DNA of 33,064 nt from Oscillospiraceae bacterium. GTDB lineage: Bacteria; Bacillota; Clostridia; Oscillospirales; Oscillospiraceae. The notes below the pieces were generated by a model, which saw nothing but the letters and a program-made list of their open reading frames with translations, did no database searches and was not told the DNA's origin. The translations under genes and the position numbers were made by a program. Positions 17,183 to 24,180 of the stretch are shown in pieces. The stretch is taken from contig WRAK01000016.1 in NCBI GenBank assembly GCA_009780235.1, forward strand, positions 1-33,064, in the 5' to 3' direction. Positions within the stretch are counted from its first letter, which is position 1, and each line of letters begins with the position of its first letter.

Positions 17183-17537
17183 TGGTGGAGATGGGGGGAG
17201 TTGAACCCCCGTCCGAGAGCGTTTTACAAGGAGCTTCTCCGGGCGCAGACGGTTATTTACATTCCCTTACTCGGACGCCAACTCGTCAGGCTTCCGGGCT
17301 TGGTAGCTTCATCGTTCATGGTGCGGGCAAAGCTTACCGCACGCACGGTCACCACTAAAATGACACCCTAACGCCGGCCCGTGGTCCCTCCGGCAAGGAT
17401 GGGTAGCGGCCTTAAGCGGCTACCAGTTGAGTTCTGTTAGTGTTCTTTAATTTATAAAGAGTGCCCATTTTTAGGATGGTAGGCGCATCCGCCCGCTACT
17501 CCCGGCTCCGCACCCCCGTCGAAACCCGTACATCCCC
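17183..17537 (-). ncRNA. ssrA: Transfer-messenger RNA (tmRNA)
   Basis: The minus strand begins GGGGATG followed by CGGGTTTCGACGGGGGTGC, the classic tmRNA 5' segment. It ends with a T-arm (GGTTCAACTCCCCCCATC) and an encoded ACCA. The first seven bases pair with CATCTCC at the 3' end (one G-U), closing the tRNA-like acceptor stem; the length is about 355 bases. It rescues stalled ribosomes by adding a degradation tag. The tag frame ends NTNRTQLVAA followed by TAA at 17414-17412. The resume codon is not certain, because the frame stays open upstream as far as a GGC. The stop lies in a GTAGC/GCTAC-type hairpin, as in other tmRNAs. Confidence 0.95.
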
Positions 17538-17541
17538 CTAT

Positions 17542-17624
17542 GGCGCATACGTTCCCTGCGGGGAACGCATAAGTCCGCCTGCGGCGGACGATGCGCCTTC
17601 GAAGGGGGACTAGTCCCCCTTCGA
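17542..17624. repeat. Three-way-junction element plus perfect 26-base palindrome
   Basis: GGCGCAT (17542-17548) pairs with ATGCGCC (17591-17597) and encloses two perfect 7-bp hairpins, CGTTCCC/GGGAACG (17550-17567) and GTCCGCC/GGCGGAC (17573-17589). Two bases later, 17599-17624 is a perfect palindrome centred on ACTAGT. The element begins about 5 bases outside the tmRNA 5' end, between it and the nearest candidate promoter. The remaining sequence to 17700 is GC-rich repeat-like DNA (GGGGTTTTAGGGGCAAGG), with no gene. Confidence 0.8.
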
Positions 17625-17702
17625 CCTTCCCCCTAGCCTCCGGCGGGGTTTTAGGGGCAAGGTCAAGGGCAAAAGAGCGAGGTTTGGTGCTGGGATGGTA
17701 TT

Positions 17703-17708
17703 AGTATA
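17703..17708 (-). promoter_or_regulatory. Weak candidate -10 box upstream of tmRNA
   Basis: The minus strand reads GCTATACTAAT here. No good -35 is seen, and it lies about 165 bases from the mature 5' end, so the precursor would include the structured repeat. Confidence 0.3.
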
Positions 17709-17750
17709 GCACAATTCGCGGCTTTTAGCTAGTGGGAATTTCTATAGGTG

Positions 17751-17780
17751 TTTACAAGGTGTGCTTCAAAATGGTACAAT
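17751..17780 (+). promoter_or_regulatory. Promoter of the membrane protein-glycosyltransferase operon
   Basis: TTTACA (17751-17756), 18 bases, then TGG-TACAAT (TACAAT 17775-17780), an extended -10 promoter 31 bases before the ATG. Confidence 0.7.
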
Positions 17781-17811
17781 ACCTCTAGGCTTTGCGTCTG
17801 AGGAGAGTTTC

Positions 17812-19677
17812 ATGAATAGTATACGACACGCGTTGTGCAAATATGGGGGTTTCTTGTTCTCCGCTCTGGCAATCGCCGCCTTTTTCGCCTTGCTTCGGTT
17901 CGTCTTTCTGTACGAGGACGATTATATCTACGGACAAGCCTATATTCTGCGCGATTGGGAGTCCTTTTTGACTTTCCACGTCAACCACTATCTGCACAGC
18001 AACGGCCGCGCAATCATTCACTTGTTCCTCACCGTGATTCTGGCCTTTGATGTCCACCTTCTCCGCATAATACTGCCCCTTATCACCTTCTTGACAATAT
18101 ACTGTGCCGCAAAATGCGCACAAAGCCCTCGCACCGAAGAACCCAAAGACAGCCGCTTTCTCCCGATACTGGTCACCGTCACCGCCCTATTCCTCTGCTT
18201 GCACGTCTACGTCATGCGGGAGACCGTGCTCTGGGCGGCGGGCGCGCTCAACTATGTGTATCCCATGCTGCTGTTCTTCCTCGCATACTACCTGCTCGAC
18301 ACAGGCCTCGCCTCCGGCAAAAAGCGATATTACCTGCCGCTTGTGACTTTTTTTGCGACTGCAACGATGGAGCAAATCGGCCCCATGGCCTTTGGTGCGC
18401 TTACGGTCTGCCTCATCGGGCACCGCATCCAAAAAACAAAAATCACTTGGCCCTACCTCTTCGCTTGGGTTACGGCACTAGGCGGACTGCTGACCGTCAC
18501 GCTGGCTCCGGGCATCTTATGGCGGGTCGGACACGAGGGCAGAGCACCGAGCTTAGAGAGCATTGGCCATACTTTCCAATTCTTTATGACCTCCCCGGCG
18601 ACCCGACTGTTCATCCTCCTGTTCACAACGGCTGTCATCGCCCTGCTCGTGCGGTTGTTCGTCAAGCGGGACGCGCCTAATCGGCTGCGCAAAGCGGTTG
18701 ATTTTGCCGTCTTCGTCGGACTGGTTGCTTTTTTGGCTGTCTATATTCCGTTGCTCACAGGCCGCATGGACTGGAGCTTTCACCCCCTGCGTATGGTCGT
18801 CCTGACGGTCGGTTACACCGTACTCGTCTCTTACGTGCTGATTTCATTTTTCTTCTCCTCGAAGCAAATCATGCCCTTTGCGTTCTTCGCGGCGGCGGCC
18901 GGCGGGCAGGCTCTCTTAGCTGTGACACCCGCACCCGCCCTGTGGTATCGCACCTTGTTCGGCTCCATCCTCTGTATCCTCGTTGTGACCGTGCGAATCT
19001 GGTTCGTACTGGCGGAGCAGGTAAAATTTCAGCGAAAATCCCACGCCACCATGCGAACAGGCGTACTGGCTGCCGCACTTCTGCTCCTCGGCACCGCGGG
19101 CATCTATAACTACACGACCATCCTCCGCGGCTACATAGGAAACCGGGATACTCATCTGCATCACGCCGCTGCAGCCGCCGACATCCGTGACCACGCAGAC
19201 GAGCTATGGCAAGCCGGCATCCCTTTGGAGGACTTCATCCGCCCCCTCCATGACCGCCGTTATGCACATGGCGAGCTGACCGCGACGACATGGTTCTCCA
19301 CCAGCTTTATGCGCTACCATGAAATCTACGGCCGCATCGCCCGCACCGCCCAAGAGCAGCACCGCCAGCACAGGCTGTTCGTAGACGGCGAACAAGTCAT
19401 GAGGCCTACCCCGGCGGCGGTGGCAGATACGCCCTACGTCCCCCTGCGGCTCATGGACATAGACGGCGCGCTATACTTCCCTTTACGGGAGACCGTAGCG
19501 GGCATAAACCGCACCGCACCAAACACCCAACTATCACTCCCTGACAACCCCCACGCCGCACGTACAATGTACGGCGAGATATATTGGCCGGTAGACGCAA
19601 TCCAATCAGAGTTCGGCTTGGCATTTCGCATAGAGCCGAACGACAGAGGCGGATACGACGTTTGGATATCGTCGTAG
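17812..19677 (+). CDS. Polytopic membrane protein, DUF6056-like (putative lipid-linked glycosyl transfer)
   Basis: The 621-residue protein starts at an ATG about 6 bases after AGGAG (17801-17805). It has about ten to twelve hydrophobic spans up to residue 440. After the first span comes an acidic YEDDYIYG motif (about 38-45), then NGRAIIHLF (about 64-72), typical of DUF6056 and related GT-C-like or GtrII-like enzymes. These move a sugar from a polyprenyl-phosphate donor onto a surface polymer. About 180 residues follow outside the membrane. The last 95 (about 525-621) contain FVDGEQV and YFPLRETV, recalling copper-amine-oxidase-N-type surface domains; this part is a weak similarity only. The downstream GtrB-like gene begins 22 bases after its stop and would make the sugar donor. 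Confidence 0.65.
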   Translation: MNSIRHALCKYGGFLFSALAIAAFFALLRFVFLYEDDYIYGQAYILRDWESFLTFHVNHYLHSNGRAIIHLFLTVILAFDVHLLRIILPLITFLTIYCAAKCAQSPRTEEPKDSRFLPILVTVTALFLCLHVYVMRETVLWAAGALNYVYPMLLFFLAYYLLDTGLASGKKRYYLPLVTFFATATMEQIGPMAFGALTVCLIGHRIQKTKITWPYLFAWVTALGGLLTVTLAPGILWRVGHEGRAPSLESIGHTFQFFMTSPATRLFILLFTTAVIALLVRLFVKRDAPNRLRKAVDFAVFVGLVAFLAVYIPLLTGRMDWSFHPLRMVVLTVGYTVLVSYVLISFFFSSKQIMPFAFFAAAAGGQALLAVTPAPALWYRTLFGSILCILVVTVRIWFVLAEQVKFQRKSHATMRTGVLAAALLLLGTAGIYNYTTILRGYIGNRDTHLHHAAAAADIRDHADELWQAGIPLEDFIRPLHDRRYAHGELTATTWFSTSFMRYHEIYGRIARTAQEQHRQHRLFVDGEQVMRPTPAAVADTPYVPLRLMDIDGALYFPLRETVAGINRTAPNTQLSLPDNPHAARTMYGEIYWPVDAIQSEFGLAFRIEPNDRGGYDVWISS

Positions 19678-19699
19678 AAACGCCCCAAAAGGAGTAACT

Positions 19700-20635
19700 A
19701 TGTCAAAAATCAGCTTAGTCATCCCCTGCTATAACGAGGAAGCAAACATCCCCCTTTTCACAGAAGCCATCACCGCCGTAGAACGGGAGATGCCCGGTGT
19801 CACTTTCGAGCTCGTCTTCGTAGACGACGGCTCAGCCGACGCCACCCTCTCCGCACTCCGCGGCCTGTCCAAAGCGGACAGCCGTGTGCGCTACCTTTCT
19901 TTCTCCCGCAACTTCGGCAAAGAGGCAGCCATGTTCGCGGGCCTCAAGGCCGCAACGGGCGACTACATCGCCCTCATAGACGCAGACCTCCAACACCCCC
20001 CCGCGCTCCTGCCCGAGATGTATGCCGCCATCACGGAGGAGGGCTTCGACTGCGCCGCCACCCGCCGTATCTCCCGCCGCGGTGAACCGAAAATCCGCTC
20101 TTTCTTCGCGCGGAAATTCTACCGCCTCGTTAACAAAATCTCCCAGACGGAAATCATAGACGGCGCAACGGACTATCGCATGATGACCAGGCAGATGGTA
20201 GATGCCATCCTCTCTTTGGAGGAATACAACCGCTTCTCCAAAGGTCTGTTCAGTTGGGTCGGTTTCTCCACAAAGTGGATTCCGTTTGAAAACATCCCCC
20301 GTGTACACGGCGAGACAAAATGGAGCTTTTGGAGTCTGTTTTCCTACTCTCTGGACGGCATCATCGCATTCTCCGTCCGCCCGCTCGCTATCTCCTCACT
20401 CTTTGGCATCCTGTTCTGCTTCTTCGCCCTCCTCGGCTCAGCTTTCATTGTTGTCCGCTGGCTCATTTTCGGTGACCCCGTAGCCGGTTGGGCCTCCACG
20501 GTATGTATCATCCTCTTCGCTACCGGGATACAGCTGTTTTGCACGGGGATTCTGGGACAGTATGTTGCCAAATCATATTTGGAGACGAAGAATCGGCCGA
20601 TTTATATTACGAAAGAGAGTAGTGACAGCGAATAA
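19700..20635 (+). CDS. GtrB/DPM1-like family 2 glycosyltransferase
   Basis: The 311-residue protein has a GT-A fold with VIPCYNEEANI (7-17), VDDGSADAT (41-49) and DADLQHPP (94-101). SRNFGKEAAMFAG (69-81) follows the pattern of polyprenyl-phosphate glucosyl- or mannosyltransferases. Two C-terminal transmembrane helices (about 228-255 and 265-292) match GtrB-type enzymes, which load a sugar onto undecaprenyl phosphate at the inner face of the membrane. AAAGGAG (19690-19696 region) precedes the ATG. It is co-transcribed with the upstream polytopic protein and ends in a strong terminator, so the two probably act as donor-making and donor-using steps. Confidence 0.9.
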   Translation: MSKISLVIPCYNEEANIPLFTEAITAVEREMPGVTFELVFVDDGSADATLSALRGLSKADSRVRYLSFSRNFGKEAAMFAGLKAATGDYIALIDADLQHPPALLPEMYAAITEEGFDCAATRRISRRGEPKIRSFFARKFYRLVNKISQTEIIDGATDYRMMTRQMVDAILSLEEYNRFSKGLFSWVGFSTKWIPFENIPRVHGETKWSFWSLFSYSLDGIIAFSVRPLAISSLFGILFCFFALLGSAFIVVRWLIFGDPVAGWASTVCIILFATGIQLFCTGILGQYVAKSYLETKNRPIYITKESSDSE

Positions 20636-20652
20636 AGCCCATGAAAACAATC

Positions 20653-20683
20653 GCCCCTCGGCGTTTATCCGAGGGGCTTTTTC
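20653..20683 (+). terminator. Intrinsic terminator after the glycosyltransferase operon
   Basis: GCCCCTCGG (20653-20661) and CCGAGGGGC (20669-20677) form a 9-bp stem followed by TTTTT. Confidence 0.9.
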
Positions 20684-20782
20684 TATTTGAAAACATTGGC
20701 AAGGCCTGCCGACCGGCAAGTTCAACGTATAAACAAAATGAGGACTGACCCATTTTATGATTAGGCCAGTCCTGTTTGCGAG

Positions 20783-21089
20783 ATGAGGTATCGTTTTGGT
20801 CGCATGGAAAAGAGAGGGCCGAAAACCGATAATTCCAAAACGCACAAAATTGGTGTAAAGCCAGATACAGAATCAAAAGATATATTGGAAAACTGCATAG
20901 AGCAAGAATCTGTATCAGCCGCAGAAAAAGAACGGAAGACCCTCTCGCGGCTCATAAACGCACAGCATGAGGTTACCATGTTTGTAGGTAGAGTTCGAAC
21001 GCTTCGTCGAGGGCTTCCGAATCGGCGCGGGGCTGATGTCGGAGGCGTTTGTGGCTCCGCGGCAGAGTGTGGTACGGGATATTTGTTAG
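20783..21089 (+). pseudogene. Frameshifted remnant of a small DUF6809-like protein
   Basis: One frame from 20783 gives a charged helical protein up to LINAQHEVTMFV (about 20988). The family continuation VEFERFVEGFRIGAGLM, then SVVRDIC and a stop at 21087-21089, is in a different frame, one base along. Joined, they resemble clostridial DUF6809 proteins, whose end typically has an RF-x-GFRLG-like motif. No ribosome binding site or usual N-terminus is seen, so it is probably truncated too. A single-base assembly error is an alternative. The preceding stretch 20684-20782 contains a small AGGACTG/CAGTCCT hairpin and nothing else recognised. Confidence 0.55.
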
Positions 21090-21094
21090 ATCCG

Positions 21095-21124
21095 AAAAAA
21101 CGGGCGGCAGATGCCGCCCGTTTT
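21095..21124. terminator. Terminator of metG, symmetric
   Basis: AAAACGGGCGGCA (21097-21109) and TGCCGCCCGTTTT (21112-21124) form a 13-bp stem. On the minus strand it ends in a TTTTTT run just after the metG stop; on the plus strand it follows the DUF6809-like remnant. Confidence 0.85.
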
Positions 21125-21125
21125 G

Positions 21126-22694
21126 CTATTCACTATCCAAAGCCTCAAGTTCTTTCTTCAAATCAATCCGCGGGAACAAGCCCTCGCCTTTTTGTACTGT
21201 CACCGCGGACGGCAACAGCCCGAACGTGGCGGCGGATTCCCAGCTGCATATCGCCGCATCCGCCCCAATTTGCACCCACGCTTTTTCACAGCTTTCAGGG
21301 GTAAACGGCAGGAGCAGCACCGTGGTGAGGCGTATCGTCTCCAGTAGATTGTAGAGCACACGGGCGAGGCGGGGACGCTTCGCCTCGTCCTTAGCCAACA
21401 CCCAAGGGGTGGTTTCGTCAATGTATTTGTTGGCACGGGAGATGACCTTGAAGACCTCCACGAGTGCGTCTTGGAAAGCAAAAGCTTCCATTTTTTCCGC
21501 GTAGACGGTGCGCAGTACGCTTGCCATTGCGAGCAGTTCATCATCCTCGGGTCCCGTCTCTTGCATTTCGGGGAGGATGCCATCGAAGTATTTCTCTGCC
21601 ATCGCTACGGTGCGGGAGACGAGGTTGCCGAGGTCGTTGGCGAGGTCGGTGTTGATGCGGGTGATGAGTGCCTCGTTGGAGAAGTTGCCGTCGGAGCCGA
21701 AAGGGAACTCCCGCAACAGGAAATAGCGCAGCGCATCCACGCCGTAACGGTTGGCGAGAATATAGGGGTCGATGACGTTGCCCTTAGATTTACTCATCTT
21801 CCCGCCGTCGAACAAAAGCCAACCGTGGCCAAAAACTTGCTTCGGGAGCGGCAAATCCAATGCCATGAGCATGGCAGGCCAGATGATGGCGTGGAAGCGC
21901 ACGATTTCCTTCCCGACAAAGTGGACATCGGCGGGCCAGTAGCGGTCGAAATCGGCATATTTTTCGTTCCGGTAGCCAAGGGCAGTAATGTAATTGCTCA
22001 AAGCGTCAATCCACACATAGACCACATGGCCGGGGTCAAAGTCTACAGGCACGCCCCAAGTAAAAGACGTGCGAGAGACACAGAGGTCGGACAGACCGGG
22101 TTTGAGGAAGTTGTTAACCATTTCGTTTTTCCGGCTCACGGGGAGCAGGAACTCGGGATGGTCTTCATATAGAGTCAGAATCCGCTCCGTGTAGTCGGAG
22201 AGACGGAAGAAGTAGGCCTCCTCCTCGGCACCCTCAACGGGGCGGCCGCAGTCGGGGCAGTTGCCGTCTGTGAGCTGGCTCTCTGTCCAAAAGCTCTCAC
22301 AGGGCGTGCAGTATTTACCCGCGTAGACGGATTTGTAGATGACGCCTTTGTCGTAGAGCGCGCGGAAAATCTTTTGGATACTTTCGACGTGGTAATCGTC
22401 CGTCGTGCGGATATAGCGGTCATAGGAGATGTTCATGAGCTTCCACAAATCATAGACCCCGCCAACCCCCTCGACGATATCGTCCACAAATGCTTTCGGC
22501 GGTACCCCGGCAATAGCGGCCCGCTCTTCGATTTTCTGACCGTGCTCGTCCGTGCCGGTGAGGAACATCACATCATAGCCCTGCATTCGCTTATACCGCG
22601 CCATGGCATCCGTCGCCACGGTGCAGTAGGTGTGCCCGATGTGCAGCTTCGCGGACGGGTAATAGATGGGGGTGGTGATGTAGTATTTGGGCAT
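21126..22694 (-). CDS. metG: Methionyl-tRNA synthetase
   Basis: The 522-residue class I synthetase charges tRNA-Met with methionine. It shows HIGH (18-21), KMSKS (299-303) and a zinc knuckle with Cys129, Cys132, Cys146 and Cys149. An anticodon-binding helical domain follows from about residue 370. It lacks the C-terminal EMAP-like tRNA-binding domain found in longer MetG proteins (about 650 residues), a common variant. AGGAGG lies 8 bases before the ATG. Its upstream region carries two copies of a promoter-like repeat and several hairpins but no recognisable T-box on this strand. Confidence 0.97.
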   Translation of the reverse strand: MPKYYITTPIYYPSAKLHIGHTYCTVATDAMARYKRMQGYDVMFLTGTDEHGQKIEERAAIAGVPPKAFVDDIVEGVGGVYDLWKLMNISYDRYIRTTDDYHVESIQKIFRALYDKGVIYKSVYAGKYCTPCESFWTESQLTDGNCPDCGRPVEGAEEEAYFFRLSDYTERILTLYEDHPEFLLPVSRKNEMVNNFLKPGLSDLCVSRTSFTWGVPVDFDPGHVVYVWIDALSNYITALGYRNEKYADFDRYWPADVHFVGKEIVRFHAIIWPAMLMALDLPLPKQVFGHGWLLFDGGKMSKSKGNVIDPYILANRYGVDALRYFLLREFPFGSDGNFSNEALITRINTDLANDLGNLVSRTVAMAEKYFDGILPEMQETGPEDDELLAMASVLRTVYAEKMEAFAFQDALVEVFKVISRANKYIDETTPWVLAKDEAKRPRLARVLYNLLETIRLTTVLLLPFTPESCEKAWVQIGADAAICSWESAATFGLLPSAVTVQKGEGLFPRIDLKKELEALDSE

Positions 22695-22770
22695 GATGGT
22701 GTCCTCCTAAATCTCGTGTAGGGGGCGGCATCCTCGACGCCCCGTGGTATCGCGGTGTGGGTGTGCGGGT

Positions 22771-22799
22771 ATTATACCATAAAACCTTTTGCGACGCAA
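22771..22799 (-). promoter_or_regulatory. Proximal metG promoter
   Basis: On the minus strand TTGCGT (22799-22794), 17 bases, then TGG-TATAAT (22776-22771), an extended -10. The leader would be about 70 bases. Confidence 0.7.
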
Positions 22800-22925
22800 A
22801 AGAGTTCTGCCAAGACTTCGGCAGAATAAGGCACGATAGTGCGCCTTTTATGATAAAACGTTCTGAAGAATCCACTTGCCTCTTTTACGGCTTCGCGGGT
22901 CGGGTTGTTATACCATAAAACCTTT
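22772..22925 (-). repeat. Duplicated promoter-like sequence upstream of metG
   Basis: An identical 18-base sequence containing TATACCATAAAACC occurs at 22772-22789 and 22908-22925, 136 bases apart, with similar flanks (CGGGT). Read on the minus strand each contains TGGTATAA. Between them lie a CTTTTGC/GCAAAAG hairpin (about 22786-22802) and a TTCTGCC/GGCAGAA hairpin (about 22805-22826). Confidence 0.7.
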
Positions 22926-22944
22926 AAGAACAGGACGATTCACA

Positions 22945-22974
22945 TTGAAACCCACGCCCCCAATGTGATATAAT
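22945..22974 (+). promoter_or_regulatory. Promoter of radC with an internal dyad
   Basis: TTGAAA (22945-22950), 18 bases, then TGA-TATAAT (22969-22974). TCACATTG (22940-22947) and CAATGTGA (22961-22968) form an 8-bp inverted repeat spanning the -35 and spacer, a possible operator. The ATG follows 30 bases on. Confidence 0.75.
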
Positions 22975-23004
22975 ACCCCCAATAAAGCAAAGGAGGGCAC
23001 CCCC

Positions 23005-23706
23005 ATGAGCATCCACGGCGGCCACAGAGACCGTCTGCGTAAGCAGTTCCTCACCCACGGTCTGGACTCCTTTGCCGACCATCAGGTGTTGGAACTTCTC
23101 CTCTTTTATGGGATGCGGCAAGGGGACGTCAACCCCACCGCCCACGCGCTGATGAAACATTTCGGTTCCCTCGCCGCCGTATTCGAGGCATCGCCGCAAG
23201 ATTTGCTGGAAGTCAAGGGCATAGGCGAGGTCTCTATGACCCTAATCCGCCTCATCAACGAACTCGGCCGCCGTTATCAAATCGACAAAGCGAATACAGA
23301 CCGTATCTTGGACACCACCGAACGCACGGGGGCATACATCCTGCCGCTCTTCCACGGCCTCACGGATGAAGCGGTGTATCTCATCTGCCTCGACGGCGGT
23401 TTGCAAGCCGTCCATCGGGAAAAGTTGGCCGAGGGCTCTGTCAATGCCGCCAACTTCAGCATCCGCCGTGCGGTGGAAGTTGCCCTCAAGCGCAAGGCCG
23501 TCTATGTCGTCCTCGCCCACAACCACCCCAGCGGCGTGGCTCTGCCGAACGTGACCGACATCGCCACTACAGAACAACTCATGCACGCCCTCGCCCCGCT
23601 GGGGATTCGCCTGGCCGACCATATTATTGTGGCGGGGGATGATTTCGTGTCCCTGCGGGACAGCGGGCATTTGCATAGTATTGAGAAGCGGTTGCAGTTG
23701 TCATAG
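23005..23706 (+). CDS. radC: RadC family protein (JAMM/MPN metal-dependent domain)
   Basis: The 233-residue protein has an N-terminal helix-hairpin-helix region (about 25-78, with VKGIG at 70-74) and a C-terminal JAMM domain. The zinc-binding signature AHNHPSG (171-177) gives His172 and His174, with Asp185 eight residues further on. JAMM domains are often isopeptidases or nucleases; the role of RadC is unsettled and the old link to recombinational repair is doubted. AAAGGAGGG (22989-22997) lies 7-8 bases before the ATG. It is monocistronic, divergent from metG and followed by a repeat-rich spacer. Confidence 0.92.
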   Translation: MSIHGGHRDRLRKQFLTHGLDSFADHQVLELLLFYGMRQGDVNPTAHALMKHFGSLAAVFEASPQDLLEVKGIGEVSMTLIRLINELGRRYQIDKANTDRILDTTERTGAYILPLFHGLTDEAVYLICLDGGLQAVHREKLAEGSVNAANFSIRRAVEVALKRKAVYVVLAHNHPSGVALPNVTDIATTEQLMHALAPLGIRLADHIIVAGDDFVSLRDSGHLHSIEKRLQLS

Positions 23707-23726
23707 GGTCGCCCCTACAACCACCA

Positions 23727-23744
23727 CCCCCGCGCGCGCGGGGG
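23727..23744. repeat. Perfect 18-base alternating C/G palindrome
   Basis: CCCCC, an alternating GCGCGCGC core, and GGGGG form a perfect palindrome just after radC. It could extrude as a hairpin or adopt Z-DNA; the bare alternating core is the unusual part. Confidence 0.7.
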
Positions 23745-23910
23745 AGAACGTCCGGGCAGTCTGCCCGCAGACGCCTATAATCGCGGGACACAAACGTAAT
23801 AATAAGGCGCGCAAGGCGCGTAATACCTATACCGCACGAGTACGCCGCTTTATCCAACGTAGATACCCGCAGCGGGGTTCTTAGGGGCAAGGCCCCTGAG
23901 CGTGTTTTTG

Positions 23911-23938
23911 CTTACTTTTGGCACGAGCCAAAAGTAAG
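23911..23938. repeat. 12-bp hairpin CTTACTTTTGGC/GCCAAAAGTAAG
   Basis: Perfect 12-base arms around ACGA, preceded by TTTTTG. On the minus strand the reading ends in AAAAA rather than U, so termination is uncertain. Confidence 0.65.
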
Positions 23939-24076
23939 GCCCCGCCGGCGAGGCGTAACCAACGTAATAATAAACCGGGCGGGATGGCCCCGCCCCTACA
24001 ACGCAACTCAAAACATACCCCTACAACCAATCCCCATAGGGCACGCCGCTCCCCACAACATATGCACCCCGCGAAA

Positions 24077-24117
24077 CCACCCCGTCAGGCTTCGCCTGCC
24101 ACCCCTCCAAGGAGGGA
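24077..24117 (-). repeat. Dispersed two-hairpin repeat, copy 2 (inverted)
   Basis: The reverse complement is nearly identical to 4858-4900, including the CAGGC-GAA-GCCTG inner hairpin and GGGGTGGT tail. It lies about 60 bases before uvrB. Confidence 0.75.
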
Positions 24118-24180
24118 AATCAGGGCACGGCACGGACGGCCAATGGCCGCCCCTGCACCCCCAAAAAGGAGACCCTCCCC

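Larger units (their letters stand above)
23707..24180. other. Repeat-rich spacer between radC and uvrB
   Basis: No supportable gene lies in this 474-base stretch. It holds a perfect 18-base C/G palindrome (23727-23744), CGGGCA/TGCCCG (about 23752-23767), AGGGGC-AAG-GCCCCT (23883-23897), a 12-bp hairpin at 23911-23938, GGGCGG...CCGCCC elements ending in CCCTAC and CCCTGC, and an inverted copy of the two-hairpin repeat (24077-24117). ACGTAATAATAA occurs twice (near 23794 and 23960). I see no clear uvrB promoter in it. Confidence 0.7.

Noticed and set aside
17183-17260. A separate tRNA gene
   Set aside because: The T-arm and CCA end belong to the tRNA-like half of tmRNA, whose 5' partner strand lies at 17537.
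20783-21304. Single 173-residue gene reading into metG antisense
   Set aside because: The family-like C-terminus is in another frame, and the reading crosses a strong terminator into antisense metG.
22742-22765. T-box-like GTGGTATCGCGG on the plus strand near metG
   Set aside because: It is on the strand opposite to metG, lacks the rest of a T-box leader, and a similar TGTGGTATCGC string occurs at 33019, so it is more likely part of a repeat.
23727-24117. CRISPR-like repeat array
   Set aside because: The repeats are palindromic, of different families and irregularly spaced; no direct repeats with uniform spacers are present.
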